From Sedimentibacter sp. zth1 (GTDB lineage: Bacteria; Bacillota; Clostridia; Tissierellales; Sedimentibacteraceae), in the NCBI RefSeq assembly GCF_017352195.1, contig NZ_CP071445.1:2604001-2668000 (forward strand): a DNA stretch of 64,000 nt, given 5' to 3'. Made by a program: the position numbers and the translations under genes. A model generated the notes under the pieces. The model did no database searches, had not been told where the DNA came from, and saw only the letters and a list, made by a program, of their open reading frames with translations. Every line of letters starts with the position of its first letter. Within the stretch, counting starts at the first letter, position 1. Shown here one piece after another: positions 51,363-61,106 of this stretch.

Positions 51363-51418
51363 AAAAGAAAACGGAATCCTACACGCAATGTGATTACAAA
51401 ATTAATGTAGTTTTCTTT
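51363..51418. repeat. Small palindromic repeat element, copy B (uninterrupted)
   Basis: A 56-bp element with AAAGAAAAC/GTTTTCTTT at its ends and CTACA/TGTAG inside. The last 42 bp are identical to 50130-50171. Confidence 0.75.
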
Positions 51419-51441
51419 GCCGCAAAGACTTAAAGAGCCTT

Positions 51442-52815
51442 TTATTTAAGAATTTTACGTACTTTTTTTAATTTTTCCTCAGAATAAGGTGCATATCTTA
51501 ACTTTATATCTATCTTTAGAGATTTTTTTATTACGCTCTTCTTATGAGAAAATGTGTCAAAGCTGTGCTTTCCATGATAGCCACCCATTCCACTTGAACC
51601 AACTCCACCAAATGGCAAATTATGATTTGCTAAATGAATTATAGTATCATTTATACATCCACCACCATAAATTACATTTTCAATAACTTTTTTTTCTGTA
51701 TACTTATTTTTTGTAAATAGATACAGAGCTAAAGGATGTGGCATTGATTTAAATCTATCAATAAGGTCATTGATATCTTCATATTCAATTATAGGTAAAA
51801 GTGGTCCAAATATTTCTTCTTGCATAATTGGTGATTTGAATGTTATATCATCTACTATTGTTGGATTAATTTTGTTCAGTTCTTTGCTAAACAAACCACC
51901 GTGCAATACTTTTTCATCTTTTATGAGATTTAATAGTCTGTTAAAATGATGTTCATTAATTATTTTAGGTAAATGTTTACTTTCTAATGAGTTCTTTCCG
52001 TATAGTTCAGTTATACTATAAATTAAATTTTGAACAAGTTCATTCTTAACAGATTTTTGAACAACTACATAGTCTGGAGCAACGCAAGTTTGACCAGCAT
52101 TTAAAAATTTACCCCAAGCAATTCTTTTAGCAGCTAGTTTGATGTCAGCAGTTTCGTCAACAATACAAGGACTTTTTCCGCCTAATTCTAAAGTAACAGG
52201 TGTAAGATGTTTTGCAGCTGATTCCATGACTACTTTCCCAATTCTTTCACTGCCTGTAAACATTATATAGTCATACTTTTCATTAAGAATTTCTTCGTAG
52301 CTAGTTTTACTGTTCATTTCAATGCAATAAAGAAAATCTTTTTTAAAGTGTTCATTAATTATTTTTTCTATGACACGTGATGTGTTTTTACTACTCCTTG
52401 ATGGCTTTAAAATAGCACAGTTACCAGCAGCAATAGCTCCAACAAGTGGGGCTAAGCAAAGCTGAAGTGGATAATTCCAAGGAGATAAAATCAATACAAT
52501 GCCGTAAGGCTGTTTGTAAATTATACTTTTACTTGGAAATTGTGAAATAGGGGTTTTAACTGTTTCTTTTTTTGTCCATTTTTTTATATGCTTTATTGCA
52601 TAATTAATTTCGTCTATAACCATAGATGTTTCAGTTAAATAACCTTCCATTTTATCTTTATTTAAGTCTTTATAGAGTGCTTCTAGTATTTCATCTTCGT
52701 GCATAATTAATACTTCTTTTAAGTCTAATAATGCATTTATTCGTACATTGATATCTAATGTTTTGCCACTATTAAAATAACTTCTTTGTAATTCAACAAT
52801 TTCAGAAATTTTCAT
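51442..52815 (-). CDS. Aldehyde dehydrogenase (class 3 / YwdH-like)
   Basis: A 457-residue NAD(P)-dependent aldehyde dehydrogenase oxidising an aldehyde to the acid. LSPWNYPLQLCLAPLVGAIA, FTGSERIG, the general-base Glu in VTLELGGKSP (about 211) and the catalytic Cys in NAGQTCVAPDY (about 245) are intact. The C-terminal ALYLFT and PFGGVGSSGMGGYHG match the fatty-aldehyde type, which has a hydrophobic tail. It is 22 nt downstream of the TraX-like gene, possibly one operon. Confidence 0.93.
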   Translation of the reverse strand: MKISEIVELQRSYFNSGKTLDINVRINALLDLKEVLIMHEDEILEALYKDLNKDKMEGYLTETSMVIDEINYAIKHIKKWTKKETVKTPISQFPSKSIIYKQPYGIVLILSPWNYPLQLCLAPLVGAIAAGNCAILKPSRSSKNTSRVIEKIINEHFKKDFLYCIEMNSKTSYEEILNEKYDYIMFTGSERIGKVVMESAAKHLTPVTLELGGKSPCIVDETADIKLAAKRIAWGKFLNAGQTCVAPDYVVVQKSVKNELVQNLIYSITELYGKNSLESKHLPKIINEHHFNRLLNLIKDEKVLHGGLFSKELNKINPTIVDDITFKSPIMQEEIFGPLLPIIEYEDINDLIDRFKSMPHPLALYLFTKNKYTEKKVIENVIYGGGCINDTIIHLANHNLPFGGVGSSGMGGYHGKHSFDTFSHKKSVIKKSLKIDIKLRYAPYSEEKLKKVRKILK

Positions 52816-52837
52816 ACGCCCTCCTAATTAATATCTA

Positions 52838-53650
52838 TCAAATTAATGTAGATAAAATATATAAAATGTAAATATGTAAAGGATAGAATACATAAAATAA
52901 GTATTTATATCCTTTACCTTTTTGATTATTATAAAAATGCATTGGCACAACAGCAAAAATCATTAGCCATTGAAATCTTAACATAAATAAATTTGTAAAA
53001 TTAAAACCACCGTCTGCAATAGCTACAAACATTAAAAGTGACGAAAAAACAACATAGAACAATAATTGTTTAGACCTATCATGGCTAAGTAGTGCCATGA
53101 ATACACCTAAAATAACAAAATCTATGCTACCCTCAACATAAAAAATACTTGGAATTATAGTAACAATAACTTTAGAAACCGAAGTATCACTTAATACATT
53201 TGCTATATAACTTGATGCAAAAGGGATTATAAATAATATAATACTTAAGATTTTTTTATATGTTGGTGTTCTGCCAGAATTATCTGTTATATTTCTAATA
53301 CAATATGTATAGTAAGCAATTAAAAATAGTGTGCCAAAAATATTATTTGATAGTGATAGGTTATTTAAGCTTGGAAATTTATTGGCTACTATTATATTAA
53401 ATATTCCCATAAATAAAAAACTTATATACAATCTTAGCATGTATAAATATTTGTTGTGAGTATGGTTAATACCTTCTACTAATGTAAATATAAAAAGTGG
53501 AGCACTAATCCTTCCTAACCATCTAAACCAAATTGGAATGTTTAAAGCAGGGCCCAAAAAATATTGTATATGATCTAATAACATTAATATGAGTGCTATA
53601 ATTTTTAAATTTGTAGAATTAAAACCTTTTTTAGACTCTAATGAATTCAT
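52838..53650 (-). CDS. TraX-family membrane protein
   Basis: A 270-residue integral membrane protein with about eight helices. NLKIIALILMLLDHIQYFLG, RWLGRISAPLFIFTLVEG, and the C-terminal FYPLHIYILY are the TraX family pattern. TraX acetylates pilin in F plasmids; chromosomal Firmicutes members are presumed acyltransferases for surface or other substrates. No conjugation genes are nearby. AGGAGG precedes ATG 53650. Confidence 0.9.
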   Translation of the reverse strand: MNSLESKKGFNSTNLKIIALILMLLDHIQYFLGPALNIPIWFRWLGRISAPLFIFTLVEGINHTHNKYLYMLRLYISFLFMGIFNIIVANKFPSLNNLSLSNNIFGTLFLIAYYTYCIRNITDNSGRTPTYKKILSIILFIIPFASSYIANVLSDTSVSKVIVTIIPSIFYVEGSIDFVILGVFMALLSHDRSKQLLFYVVFSSLLMFVAIADGGFNFTNLFMLRFQWLMIFAVVPMHFYNNQKGKGYKYLFYVFYPLHIYILYILSTLI

Positions 53651-53837
53651 TAAATTCCTCCTAAATTTTCTACTAATATATATAGTTTAACAATTAATAT
53701 AAAATTATTCAATATATATATTTTTTGAGTAAAAATAAATTTAATCATTGATAAATCATATAAAATATTTGGTATAGACTTAAATAGCTTAAAGTATTAT
53801 AATATTAGTTAAGATACTTTTGAAAAGGAGAAAAATA

Positions 53838-55637
53838 ATGGAAAAGACAATTAAGAAACGTTCGCAAGTTGATCCTAAATATACTTGGGCAACTGAGGAT
53901 TTATATGCTAGTGATAGTGACTGGGAAAAGGATTTTATAGATACAGGTAAGTTAATAGAAAAAATTCAAGATTATAAAGGTAAACTTGGAAGTTCTGCAA
54001 ATGCATTAGTAGTGTACTTTAAATTATTAGAGGAAATTGTTCTAAAAATGGATAGAGTAGCAAATTATGCACAAAGAAAATCTGATGAAGATACTAAGAA
54101 TACTACATATCAAGATTTAGCAAGTAGATTAATGAATATTTATGTTGCATTTCAAAGTGCCAATTCATTTGCAACAAATGAATGCTTAAACATTTCAGAA
54201 GATATTCTAAATAAATTCTATAAAGAAAATAAGGAATTATTAGATTACAAACGTTATATTGATGAGATAAGAAGACAAAAAGAGCATATATTATCAGAAG
54301 AACAAGAAAAATTATTGGCTGAGGCAGGAAACTTAGGAGATGCACCTTCTACTATATTTTCGATGCTTAGCGATGCAGATATGGAATTTCCAGATGTTAT
54401 AGGAGAAGACGCAAAACCACAAAAATTAACACATGGTACATTTATTTCATATTTGGAAAGCAGTAATAGAGAAGTTAGAAAAGATGCATTTATGAAGCTA
54501 TACCATACACTTGATAAGTTCAAAAATACATCAGCAGCTACATATTTTGCTCAAATAAAACAATTAATGTTCTTTGCAAAAGCAAGAAAGTATAACTCTA
54601 CATTAGAAGCAGCACTTGATAATACAAATGTGCCAGTTAGTGTATATAAAAACTTAGTAAAAGCAGTAGAAGACAATATGCACTATATGCACAAATATGT
54701 TAAGCTTAGGAAAAAACTTCTTGGCTTAGATGAGTTGCATATGTATGATTTATATACAACTGTTGTAAATAATGCAGAGGTTAAAATATCATTTGAAGAA
54801 GCTAAGAAAAATGTTATGGAAGCTGTAGCACCACTTGGTAAAGACTATCAAGCGATTTTAAAGGAAGGCTTTGAAAACAGATGGATAGACGTATATGAAA
54901 ATGAAGGAAAAAGTAGTGGTGCATATTCAGCAGGAGCAAAAGTTCACCCATATGTATTATTAAATCATACAGATAGCTTAGATAGTGAATTTACACTAGC
55001 TCATGAGATGGGACACTCAATTCACTCATATTTATCTAACAAAACACAAAAGCCTCTTGATGCAGAATATGTAATATTTGTCGCAGAAGTAGCATCAACT
55101 TGCAATGAAGCATTACTTATGGAATATTTACTTAATAAAACTACAGATAAACTTGAAAGAGCATATTTAATTAATCATTTTCTTGAACAATTCAGGGGAA
55201 CAATATATCGTCAAACAATGTTTGCAGAGTTTGAAATGATTACAAATGAGATGGCAGAAAAAGGTATGACTTTGACTGCAGATGCATTGAGCAAAGTATA
55301 TTATGATTTAAATGTTAAATATTATGGTGAAGATATAGTAGTTGATAAAGAAATAGCAATTGAATGGGCAAGAATTCCACACTTTTTCTACAATTTCTAT
55401 GTATTCCAATATGCAACTGGTTACTCAGCTGCAATAGCTTTATCAAGAAAAATACTTGATGAAGGTGAAGAAGCAGTTAAAAACTACAAGAAGTTTTTAA
55501 GTGGTGGTTGTTCAAAAACTCCAATTGAATTATTGAAAATTGCTGGTGTAGATATGACAACTGCACAACCAATCAATGAAGCATTGAAATTATTTGGAAC
55601 ATTGATTGATGAATTAGAAGAATTATTAGCAGACTAG
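53838..55637 (+). CDS. pepF: Oligoendopeptidase F (first copy)
   Basis: A 599-residue cytosolic M3 metallopeptidase cleaving peptides of roughly 7-17 residues. The zinc site is HEMGHSIHS (about 383-391) with the third ligand in the EVASTCNEALL block. VDPKYTWATEDLYASD is the PepF N-terminal mark. AAAAGGAG sets ATG 53838; an in-frame TTG at 53820 is weaker. A close paralogue follows at 57783, and the regulator-ABC module lies between. Confidence 0.95.
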   Translation: MEKTIKKRSQVDPKYTWATEDLYASDSDWEKDFIDTGKLIEKIQDYKGKLGSSANALVVYFKLLEEIVLKMDRVANYAQRKSDEDTKNTTYQDLASRLMNIYVAFQSANSFATNECLNISEDILNKFYKENKELLDYKRYIDEIRRQKEHILSEEQEKLLAEAGNLGDAPSTIFSMLSDADMEFPDVIGEDAKPQKLTHGTFISYLESSNREVRKDAFMKLYHTLDKFKNTSAATYFAQIKQLMFFAKARKYNSTLEAALDNTNVPVSVYKNLVKAVEDNMHYMHKYVKLRKKLLGLDELHMYDLYTTVVNNAEVKISFEEAKKNVMEAVAPLGKDYQAILKEGFENRWIDVYENEGKSSGAYSAGAKVHPYVLLNHTDSLDSEFTLAHEMGHSIHSYLSNKTQKPLDAEYVIFVAEVASTCNEALLMEYLLNKTTDKLERAYLINHFLEQFRGTIYRQTMFAEFEMITNEMAEKGMTLTADALSKVYYDLNVKYYGEDIVVDKEIAIEWARIPHFFYNFYVFQYATGYSAAIALSRKILDEGEEAVKNYKKFLSGGCSKTPIELLKIAGVDMTTAQPINEALKLFGTLIDELEELLAD

Positions 55638-55644
55638 AATAGAA

Positions 55645-55690
55645 TTAAAAAAAGGATTATCCAACTAACTAAGAAGGATAATCCTTTTTT
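55645..55690. terminator. Bidirectional terminator between pepF and the ABC module
   Basis: AAAAAAAGGATTATCC pairs with GGATAATCCTTTTTT; A and T runs on both sides serve both strands. Confidence 0.9.
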
Positions 55691-55700
55691 GTTATAAAAA

Positions 55701-56504
55701 TTATAAATTAATTTTATGTTCTAATAAATATCCAGAGCTAATCATAAGTACTAATGAAACTACTGCGTTGTATACTATCATAACCATAAATAAAGTAAAC
55801 ATATATTTTGATGGATAAGTAATGTTAATATTATTGCTAATGTTAATTTGTTGAATCGTATAGTCTAAATTCACTCCTCTAGATAAAAGCTCTCCAAGTT
55901 TTCCAATAATTAAATTAAGTACAATGAAGATGATAAAGCTTAATACACCACCATATTTTGTGTTTGAAAACAAACTTTTCCTAATTGTTATTGAAGAATA
56001 AACGGTTAGCGTAAATACTATTGAACTAACCAATATCATTAGTACAAACAATAAAACATCACCAATATTCATGTTTAGTAATTGTTTAGCTACTTCGTTT
56101 AGTTCAATAAGCAAAGTCGTAAAGCCCTCTTTCAATTGGCCTAATGGAAAATTTCGAATAACAATAATTAAACCATTTACACCTACAAACATAATATATC
56201 CAATAAAAAATATAAGTCCTACTAAAAGAGTAAAAAGTAATTTAGAGCCAATGATTTTATAACCACTATTAGGTGTCATAAAAGTCATATAACCAGTATT
56301 TTTATTTAAGGCATCACTATATGTTTTGATAAGTTCATATATATATAATATTCCTAGTATAATCGGTGATAGGCCTAAAAATATTGCAATGCCACTCATA
56401 TCGTAAATTAATCCCAAAGCTACATTTGCTAAAATTGAGCTTACCAAAAGTATTAAAAATAATTTTGATTTTTTTATAAATTCATATTTTATTAATTTAA
56501 TCAT
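55701..56504 (-). CDS. ABC transporter permease
   Basis: A 267-residue protein with six helices (about 15-35, 38-58, 90-112, 150-175, 184-205 and 235-260), of the ABC-2 type. It abuts the ATPase gene (its start coincides with that gene's last base). The substrate is unknown; with a YtrA-type regulator the module resembles those responding to cell-wall stress. Confidence 0.85.
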   Translation of the reverse strand: MIKLIKYEFIKKSKLFLILLVSSILANVALGLIYDMSGIAIFLGLSPIILGILYIYELIKTYSDALNKNTGYMTFMTPNSGYKIIGSKLLFTLLVGLIFFIGYIMFVGVNGLIIVIRNFPLGQLKEGFTTLLIELNEVAKQLLNMNIGDVLLFVLMILVSSIVFTLTVYSSITIRKSLFSNTKYGGVLSFIIFIVLNLIIGKLGELLSRGVNLDYTIQQINISNNINITYPSKYMFTLFMVMIVYNAVVSLVLMISSGYLLEHKINL

Positions 56505-57199
56505 TATCCATAAATCTCCTTATAAATATTTTCTATTGACTTTCCATGCTCAATTCTCAATTGTTCAGCATTACCTTCCAAGGCAACTTTTTGTTCTTTG
56601 ATAAATACTACATCATCAAATAGTTTTTCAATTTCATCAACTATATGACTAGATACTATAATAATTTTATCTTCGCCACAAGAATTTACGATACAGTTAA
56701 TTATATCTTCCCTTGCTAAAATATCAATGCCATTTAATGGTTCATCAAACATATAAACAGAAGCATCTCTTGAAAGCGTAAGTGCAAGTTTTAATTTTGC
56801 AACAAGTCCTGATGACAATGATTTAACGGTTGTATTGATGTTAACCTTAAGAGTTGATAGAAGTTTAATAGCTTTTTCTTCATCAAAATCTTTGTACATG
56901 TCCTTATAGAATTTTAATACCTGTTTAATTTTAAAGTTATCAATTAAAAAGTTTTCAGTTGGCATGTAAGCAACTATGCCCTTTGTTTTATAAGATATAG
57001 GTTCGCCATTGATTAAAATACTTCCTTTTGTTTGCTTATGCAATCCAGCTACAACTTTCATAAGTGTAGTTTTACCACTGCCATTTGGTCCGAGCAAGCC
57101 GTAAATTTTTCCACTATTAAATGTTAATGTGATGTCGTCTAACGCAACTTTATTGTAATATTTTTTTGTTAGGCCATCAATTTTTAATAAATTATTCAT
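56504..57199 (-). CDS. ABC transporter ATP-binding protein (YtrB-like)
   Basis: A 231-residue ATPase: Walker A GPNGSGKTT (about 37-45), signature LSSGLVAKLKLALTL (about 128-142), in which the usual LSGGQ reads LSSGL, Walker B SVYMFDEPLNGID and H-loop VSSHIVDEIE. ATG 57199 follows AAGGAGAT. It overlaps the GntR gene by 8 nt, so the three genes form one operon. Confidence 0.9.
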   Translation of the reverse strand: MNNLLKIDGLTKKYYNKVALDDITLTFNSGKIYGLLGPNGSGKTTLMKVVAGLHKQTKGSILINGEPISYKTKGIVAYMPTENFLIDNFKIKQVLKFYKDMYKDFDEEKAIKLLSTLKVNINTTVKSLSSGLVAKLKLALTLSRDASVYMFDEPLNGIDILAREDIINCIVNSCGEDKIIIVSSHIVDEIEKLFDDVVFIKEQKVALEGNAEQLRIEHGKSIENIYKEIYG

Positions 57200-57560
57200 T
57201 ATAATCTCCTTCAATATTTTCTTTTAATATACTAACTATTTGCTGATTGTTAAATCCTATTTTCCGCATTCCAAAAATAAAACTAGACAATAAATCCTTT
57301 GCGTAATCTGTTTTAATAGATGAAATTTTTTCAAGTGATTCAGTAACGTAAGTTCCAATTCCCCTTTTAGTAAAAACTATACCCTCTATTTCAAGTTCCT
57401 TGTAAACTCTAGCTACAGTATTCAAATTAATTTTAAGCTCAGCAGACAAGTCTCTAGCAGATGGCATTTTATCACCATTTTTAAGCTTGCCTGTGATTAA
57501 ATCTTGCTTTATTTTGTTTATCACTTGAATGTATATAGGAATGTTGTTATCAAATTCCAA
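57192..57560 (-). CDS. GntR-family regulator, YtrA type
   Basis: A 122-residue regulator of the short YtrA class. The winged helix (about 10-75) contains KMPSARDLSAELKINLNTVA, and a short dimerisation tail follows. It heads the ABC operon and probably represses it, binding at the promoter below. Confidence 0.9.
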   Translation of the reverse strand: MEFDNNIPIYIQVINKIKQDLITGKLKNGDKMPSARDLSAELKINLNTVARVYKELEIEGIVFTKRGIGTYVTESLEKISSIKTDYAKDLLSSFIFGMRKIGFNNQQIVSILKENIEGDYNE

Positions 57561-57597
57561 ATGTAAACCTCCTTACTTGTATTAGTAACATAGTTAA

Positions 57598-57626
57598 ATA
57601 GTACACTAATATAATGTGGCTGTCAA
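57598..57626 (-). promoter_or_regulatory. Promoter (and likely operator) of the GntR-ABC operon
   Basis: On the minus strand TTGACA (57626-57621), 17-nt spacer, TACTAT (57603-57598). The surrounding TTAGTAACATAG/ATAGTACACTAA forms an imperfect palindrome where the YtrA-type regulator may bind. A related palindrome, TAACATATGTGTTA, lies near 57694. Confidence 0.6.
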
Positions 57627-57782
57627 TACTTTTTTTAATAATTTTAAAATAATTTTTTAAAACTATTTGTTATAACTATTAAACTCAGCTAGTAACATAT
57701 GTGTTAATGAGGTATAGACGAATTCTATTAATTGATATATACTATTTGTAAGTAAAATTAAAATTACGAGGAGAGATTGAAC

Positions 57783-59579
57783 ATGGATATAATAAAAAAA
57801 AGAAGTGAAATGGATCCTAAATATACTTGGGCAACAGAAGATTTGTATGCGAATGATAAATTGTGGAATGATGATTTTGATAATGCACTAAAAATAGTTG
57901 AACAACTATCCTCATTTAAGGGTTCATTAGGTGAGTCAGCAGATAAATTGTTTAGTTATTTAAAGCTAAATGATGAATTGAGTATAAAAGTAAATAGAAT
58001 TTTTAATTATGCTCAGAGAAAGTTTGATGAAGATACTAAAAATGCTACATATCAGGATTTATCAAGTAGAATAAAGAACTTAAGTGTTAAAATAGGAAGT
58101 GCTACAGCATTCGAGACTCCTGAGATTTTAGCTATACCAGAAAAAACACTAGATAAATTTTATAAAGATAATAATTCTTTACTCATATATGAGATTTTAA
58201 TTAATGAAATTAGAAGAAAAAAGGAACATATTCTTTCAGAAAAGGAAGAAAAAATATTAGCAGCAGCAGAAGACTTGGCGTCATCTCCATCTAATATTAT
58301 GTCAATGTTTAGAAATGCAGATTTAGAGTTCCCAGATGTAACAGATGAAAATGGAAACTCAAGAAAATTAACTGCCGGTACATATACATCGTTTATAAAA
58401 AATAAAGACCAAAGAGTTAGAAAAGAAGCATTTATGAACTTACACAATACACTAGATAAATTCAAAAACACATCTGCTTCTTCGTATTTTGCACATGTTA
58501 AGCAATTAATGTTTTACGCAAATGCTAGAAATTATAATTCCACTCTTGAAAAATCTCTTGATGAAAGCAATGTACCAACACAGGTGTATAAAAATTTAGT
58601 TGAAGCAGTTCATCAGAACATGCATTATATGCATAAATATGTTAAACTTAGAAAAAAACTTTTAAATTTAGATGAATTACATATGTATGATTTGTATACT
58701 CCAGTTGTAAAGGGTACAAGTGAGAAAATAACTTTTGAAGAAGCAAAGAAAAACGTTTATGAGGCGGTTGCCCCATTAGGAAAAGAATATCAAGCAATAT
58801 TAAAAGAGGGTTTTGAAAACAGATGGATAGATGTTTATGAAAATGATGGTAAAAGAAGTGGTGCGTATTCAGCAGGGGCAAAGGTTCACCCTTTTGTATT
58901 ATTGAATTATGCAGATAATATAAATAGTGAATTTACACTAGCACATGAAATGGGTCACGCAATCCACTCATATTTATCAAATAAAACGCAACCAACACCG
59001 TATACACATTACAAGACATTCGTTGCAGAAGTAGCTTCAACATGCAATGAAGCACTTTTAATGGAATATCTATTATCAAAAACAACTGATAAAGTTGGTA
59101 GAGCAAATTTAATAAATCATTTTTTAGAGCAATTTAAGGGAACTATATTTAGACAAACTATGTTTGCTGAGTTTGAAATGTTATCACATCAAATGGCTGA
59201 ATCAGGTAAGAGTTTAACTGCAGATGTATTAAATAAATTATATTATGATTTAAATGTAGAATATTTTGGTGATGATATAGTAGTAGATAATGAGGTAGCT
59301 TTAGAATGGTCAAGAATCCCACATTTTTTCTTCAATTTCTATGTATATCAATATGCTACAGGTTATTCGGCTGCGATAGCTTTAAGTAGAAAAATATTAA
59401 ATGATGGAGACAAAGCTGTTAAAAGATATTTGAAGTTCTTAGGTGGAGGATGCTCACTTACTCCTATAGAATTATTAGAAGTTGCTGGTATTGATATGAA
59501 AACTTCTCAACCAATTAATGATGCATTAGAATTGTTTGGAAGCTTAATTGATGAATTAGAAGAATTATTAGCAGATTAA
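57783..59579 (+). CDS. pepF: Oligoendopeptidase F (second copy)
   Basis: A 598-residue M3 peptidase closely similar to the one at 53838 throughout (for example MDPKYTWATEDLYAND against VDPKYTWATEDLYASD, and HEMGHAIHS against HEMGHSIHS). All catalytic residues are kept. GAGGAGAG sets ATG 57783. It is 27 nt upstream of an M19 dipeptidase, suggesting a peptide-degradation pair: PepF cuts peptides and the dipeptidase finishes them. Confidence 0.95.
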   Translation: MDIIKKRSEMDPKYTWATEDLYANDKLWNDDFDNALKIVEQLSSFKGSLGESADKLFSYLKLNDELSIKVNRIFNYAQRKFDEDTKNATYQDLSSRIKNLSVKIGSATAFETPEILAIPEKTLDKFYKDNNSLLIYEILINEIRRKKEHILSEKEEKILAAAEDLASSPSNIMSMFRNADLEFPDVTDENGNSRKLTAGTYTSFIKNKDQRVRKEAFMNLHNTLDKFKNTSASSYFAHVKQLMFYANARNYNSTLEKSLDESNVPTQVYKNLVEAVHQNMHYMHKYVKLRKKLLNLDELHMYDLYTPVVKGTSEKITFEEAKKNVYEAVAPLGKEYQAILKEGFENRWIDVYENDGKRSGAYSAGAKVHPFVLLNYADNINSEFTLAHEMGHAIHSYLSNKTQPTPYTHYKTFVAEVASTCNEALLMEYLLSKTTDKVGRANLINHFLEQFKGTIFRQTMFAEFEMLSHQMAESGKSLTADVLNKLYYDLNVEYFGDDIVVDNEVALEWSRIPHFFFNFYVYQYATGYSAAIALSRKILNDGDKAVKRYLKFLGGGCSLTPIELLEVAGIDMKTSQPINDALELFGSLIDELEELLAD

Positions 59580-59606
59580 AAATATGAATTAGTTTTGGAG
59601 GACATT

Positions 59607-60632
59607 ATGAATTTTATTGATTTTCACATTGATACATTAATGAAATACTACAAGGATAAAGTAGAAGGAAAGTTAGACAAGGAAGATTTGTATAAAAACA
59701 ATTATCACATTGATATTGAACGACTTATAAAAAGCAATTATTTAGCTCAGTTTTTTGCTACGTTCATTTACATGGATAAAAGTGTTAAGACAGAGGAAAA
59801 TTCATATTTAAATGCATTTAAAGATGAATTTTCTTCTAATAAAGATTGTGAAGTTGACTATTATAAAATTGCAATGAATGCGTTTGACTTGTTTTATCAA
59901 GAGTTAGATAAAAACAAGGATAAGGTAGCTTTTGCAGGTAACTACAATGATTATATAAATAATAAGAATAAAAATTTATTATCTGCATTTTTAACTGTAG
60001 AAGAGGGCGGTATAATAGAGAATAAAATTGAAAGATTAGATGAAATGTTCAAAAAAGGTGTTAGAGCTATTACTCTTACTTGGAATTTTGAAAATTGTTT
60101 AGGTTTCCCTAATCACCAGTTAAAATATCAAAACAAAGGACTTAAGCCTTTTGGCATAGAGACTATTGAGAGAATGAATGATTTAGGAATTATTGTTGAT
60201 GTTTCTCATCTATCAGATGGTGGATTTTATGATGTTTGTAAATATTCTAAACGTCCGTTTATGGCAACTCATTCAAATGCAAGAAGTATTCAAGGACATC
60301 CAAGAAATTTAACTGATGAAATGATAAAAATGCTTGCAAACAATGGAGGAATTACAGGACTTAATTTCTGCGGTGCATTTTTACAAAATGATGAAATAAG
60401 TACACTTGATGCGATGATGAAGCATATTAGACACATAATAAATGTTGGAGGGCTTGATATATTAGGTCTTGGAACTGATTTTGATGGGATTGGTGGAGAA
60501 CTTGAAGTGAAAGGAGCTCAGGACATGCATACGCTACCAGAGACAATGGAACATTATAAATTCACTTCTAAAGAAATAGAAGCTGTTTGTTATAAAAATG
60601 CGGAAAATTTCTTCAAAAGATATTGGCAATAA
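59607..60632 (+). CDS. Membrane-dipeptidase-type peptidase (M19 family)
   Basis: A 341-residue zinc dipeptidase. FIDFHIDTL carries the first metal HxD, TVEEGG the bridging Glu, VDVSHLS and ATHSNARSIQGHPRNL later ligands, and GLGTDFDG the Asp near the C-terminus. No signal peptide is visible, so it likely acts in the cytosol on dipeptides, in line with bacterial relatives. GGAGG sets ATG 59607. Confidence 0.93.
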   Translation: MNFIDFHIDTLMKYYKDKVEGKLDKEDLYKNNYHIDIERLIKSNYLAQFFATFIYMDKSVKTEENSYLNAFKDEFSSNKDCEVDYYKIAMNAFDLFYQELDKNKDKVAFAGNYNDYINNKNKNLLSAFLTVEEGGIIENKIERLDEMFKKGVRAITLTWNFENCLGFPNHQLKYQNKGLKPFGIETIERMNDLGIIVDVSHLSDGGFYDVCKYSKRPFMATHSNARSIQGHPRNLTDEMIKMLANNGGITGLNFCGAFLQNDEISTLDAMMKHIRHIINVGGLDILGLGTDFDGIGGELEVKGAQDMHTLPETMEHYKFTSKEIEAVCYKNAENFFKRYWQ

Positions 60633-60684
60633 AAAAATGGGCATTGTGCAATTGTAATGTGTAAATTCAATGATTTTAGAATTA

Positions 60685-60718
60685 GCACATGATATTTCGG
60701 TATCGTGTGCTTTTTTTT
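60685..60718 (+). terminator. Intrinsic terminator after the M19 dipeptidase
   Basis: GCACATGATA pairs with GGTATCGTGTGC (one wobble) around a TTTCG loop, followed by eight T. Confidence 0.88.
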
Positions 60719-60719
60719 A

Positions 60720-60770
60720 TTGACATTTATTACGGTTAGTGATATATTAGTATTACAGTAAACGTAATAA
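60720..60770 (+). promoter_or_regulatory. Promoter and candidate PadR operator
   Basis: TTGACA (60720-60725), 17-nt spacer, TATATT (60743-60748). TTATTACG (60727-60734) and CGTAATAA (60763-60770) form an inverted repeat straddling the promoter, a likely site for the PadR protein encoded next. Confidence 0.65.
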
Positions 60771-60783
60771 ATGAGGTGATGTT

Positions 60784-61104
60784 TTGAGAGATAACGCAAA
60801 AAGCGGTGCATTAACTGAAGTAACCTTTTTTATTCTTTTATCTTTGCATACACCTAAACATGGATATGCTATTATGCAGTTTGTTGAAGAAAAAACAAAA
60901 GGTAGATTAAATTTGGGAGCGGGTTCATTGTATGGTGCTCTTAATACATTATATAAAAAGAAATGGATTGCATTGTGCAGTAGTGAAGAAAATAGAAAAA
61001 AGGAATATTTGATTACTTCGCTCGGAAGAGAAATTGTAGAAAAAGAAATAGAACGATTGAATGAAATTCTTATTATTGCAAACGAAATCACGAAAGGGGA
61101 ATGA
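60784..61104 (+). CDS. PadR-family transcriptional regulator
   Basis: A 106-residue winged-helix protein starting at TTG 60784 behind GAGGTGATG. HTPKHGYAIMQFVEEKTKGR, GAGSLYGALNTLYKKKWI and KEYLITSLGREI are PadR family marks. The gene ends within the start region of a DUF2812 gene, and PadR-DUF2812 pairs are common in Firmicutes. It presumably represses its own operon. Confidence 0.9.
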   Translation: MRDNAKSGALTEVTFFILLSLHTPKHGYAIMQFVEEKTKGRLNLGAGSLYGALNTLYKKKWIALCSSEENRKKEYLITSLGREIVEKEIERLNEILIIANEITKGE

Positions 61105-61106
61105 TT

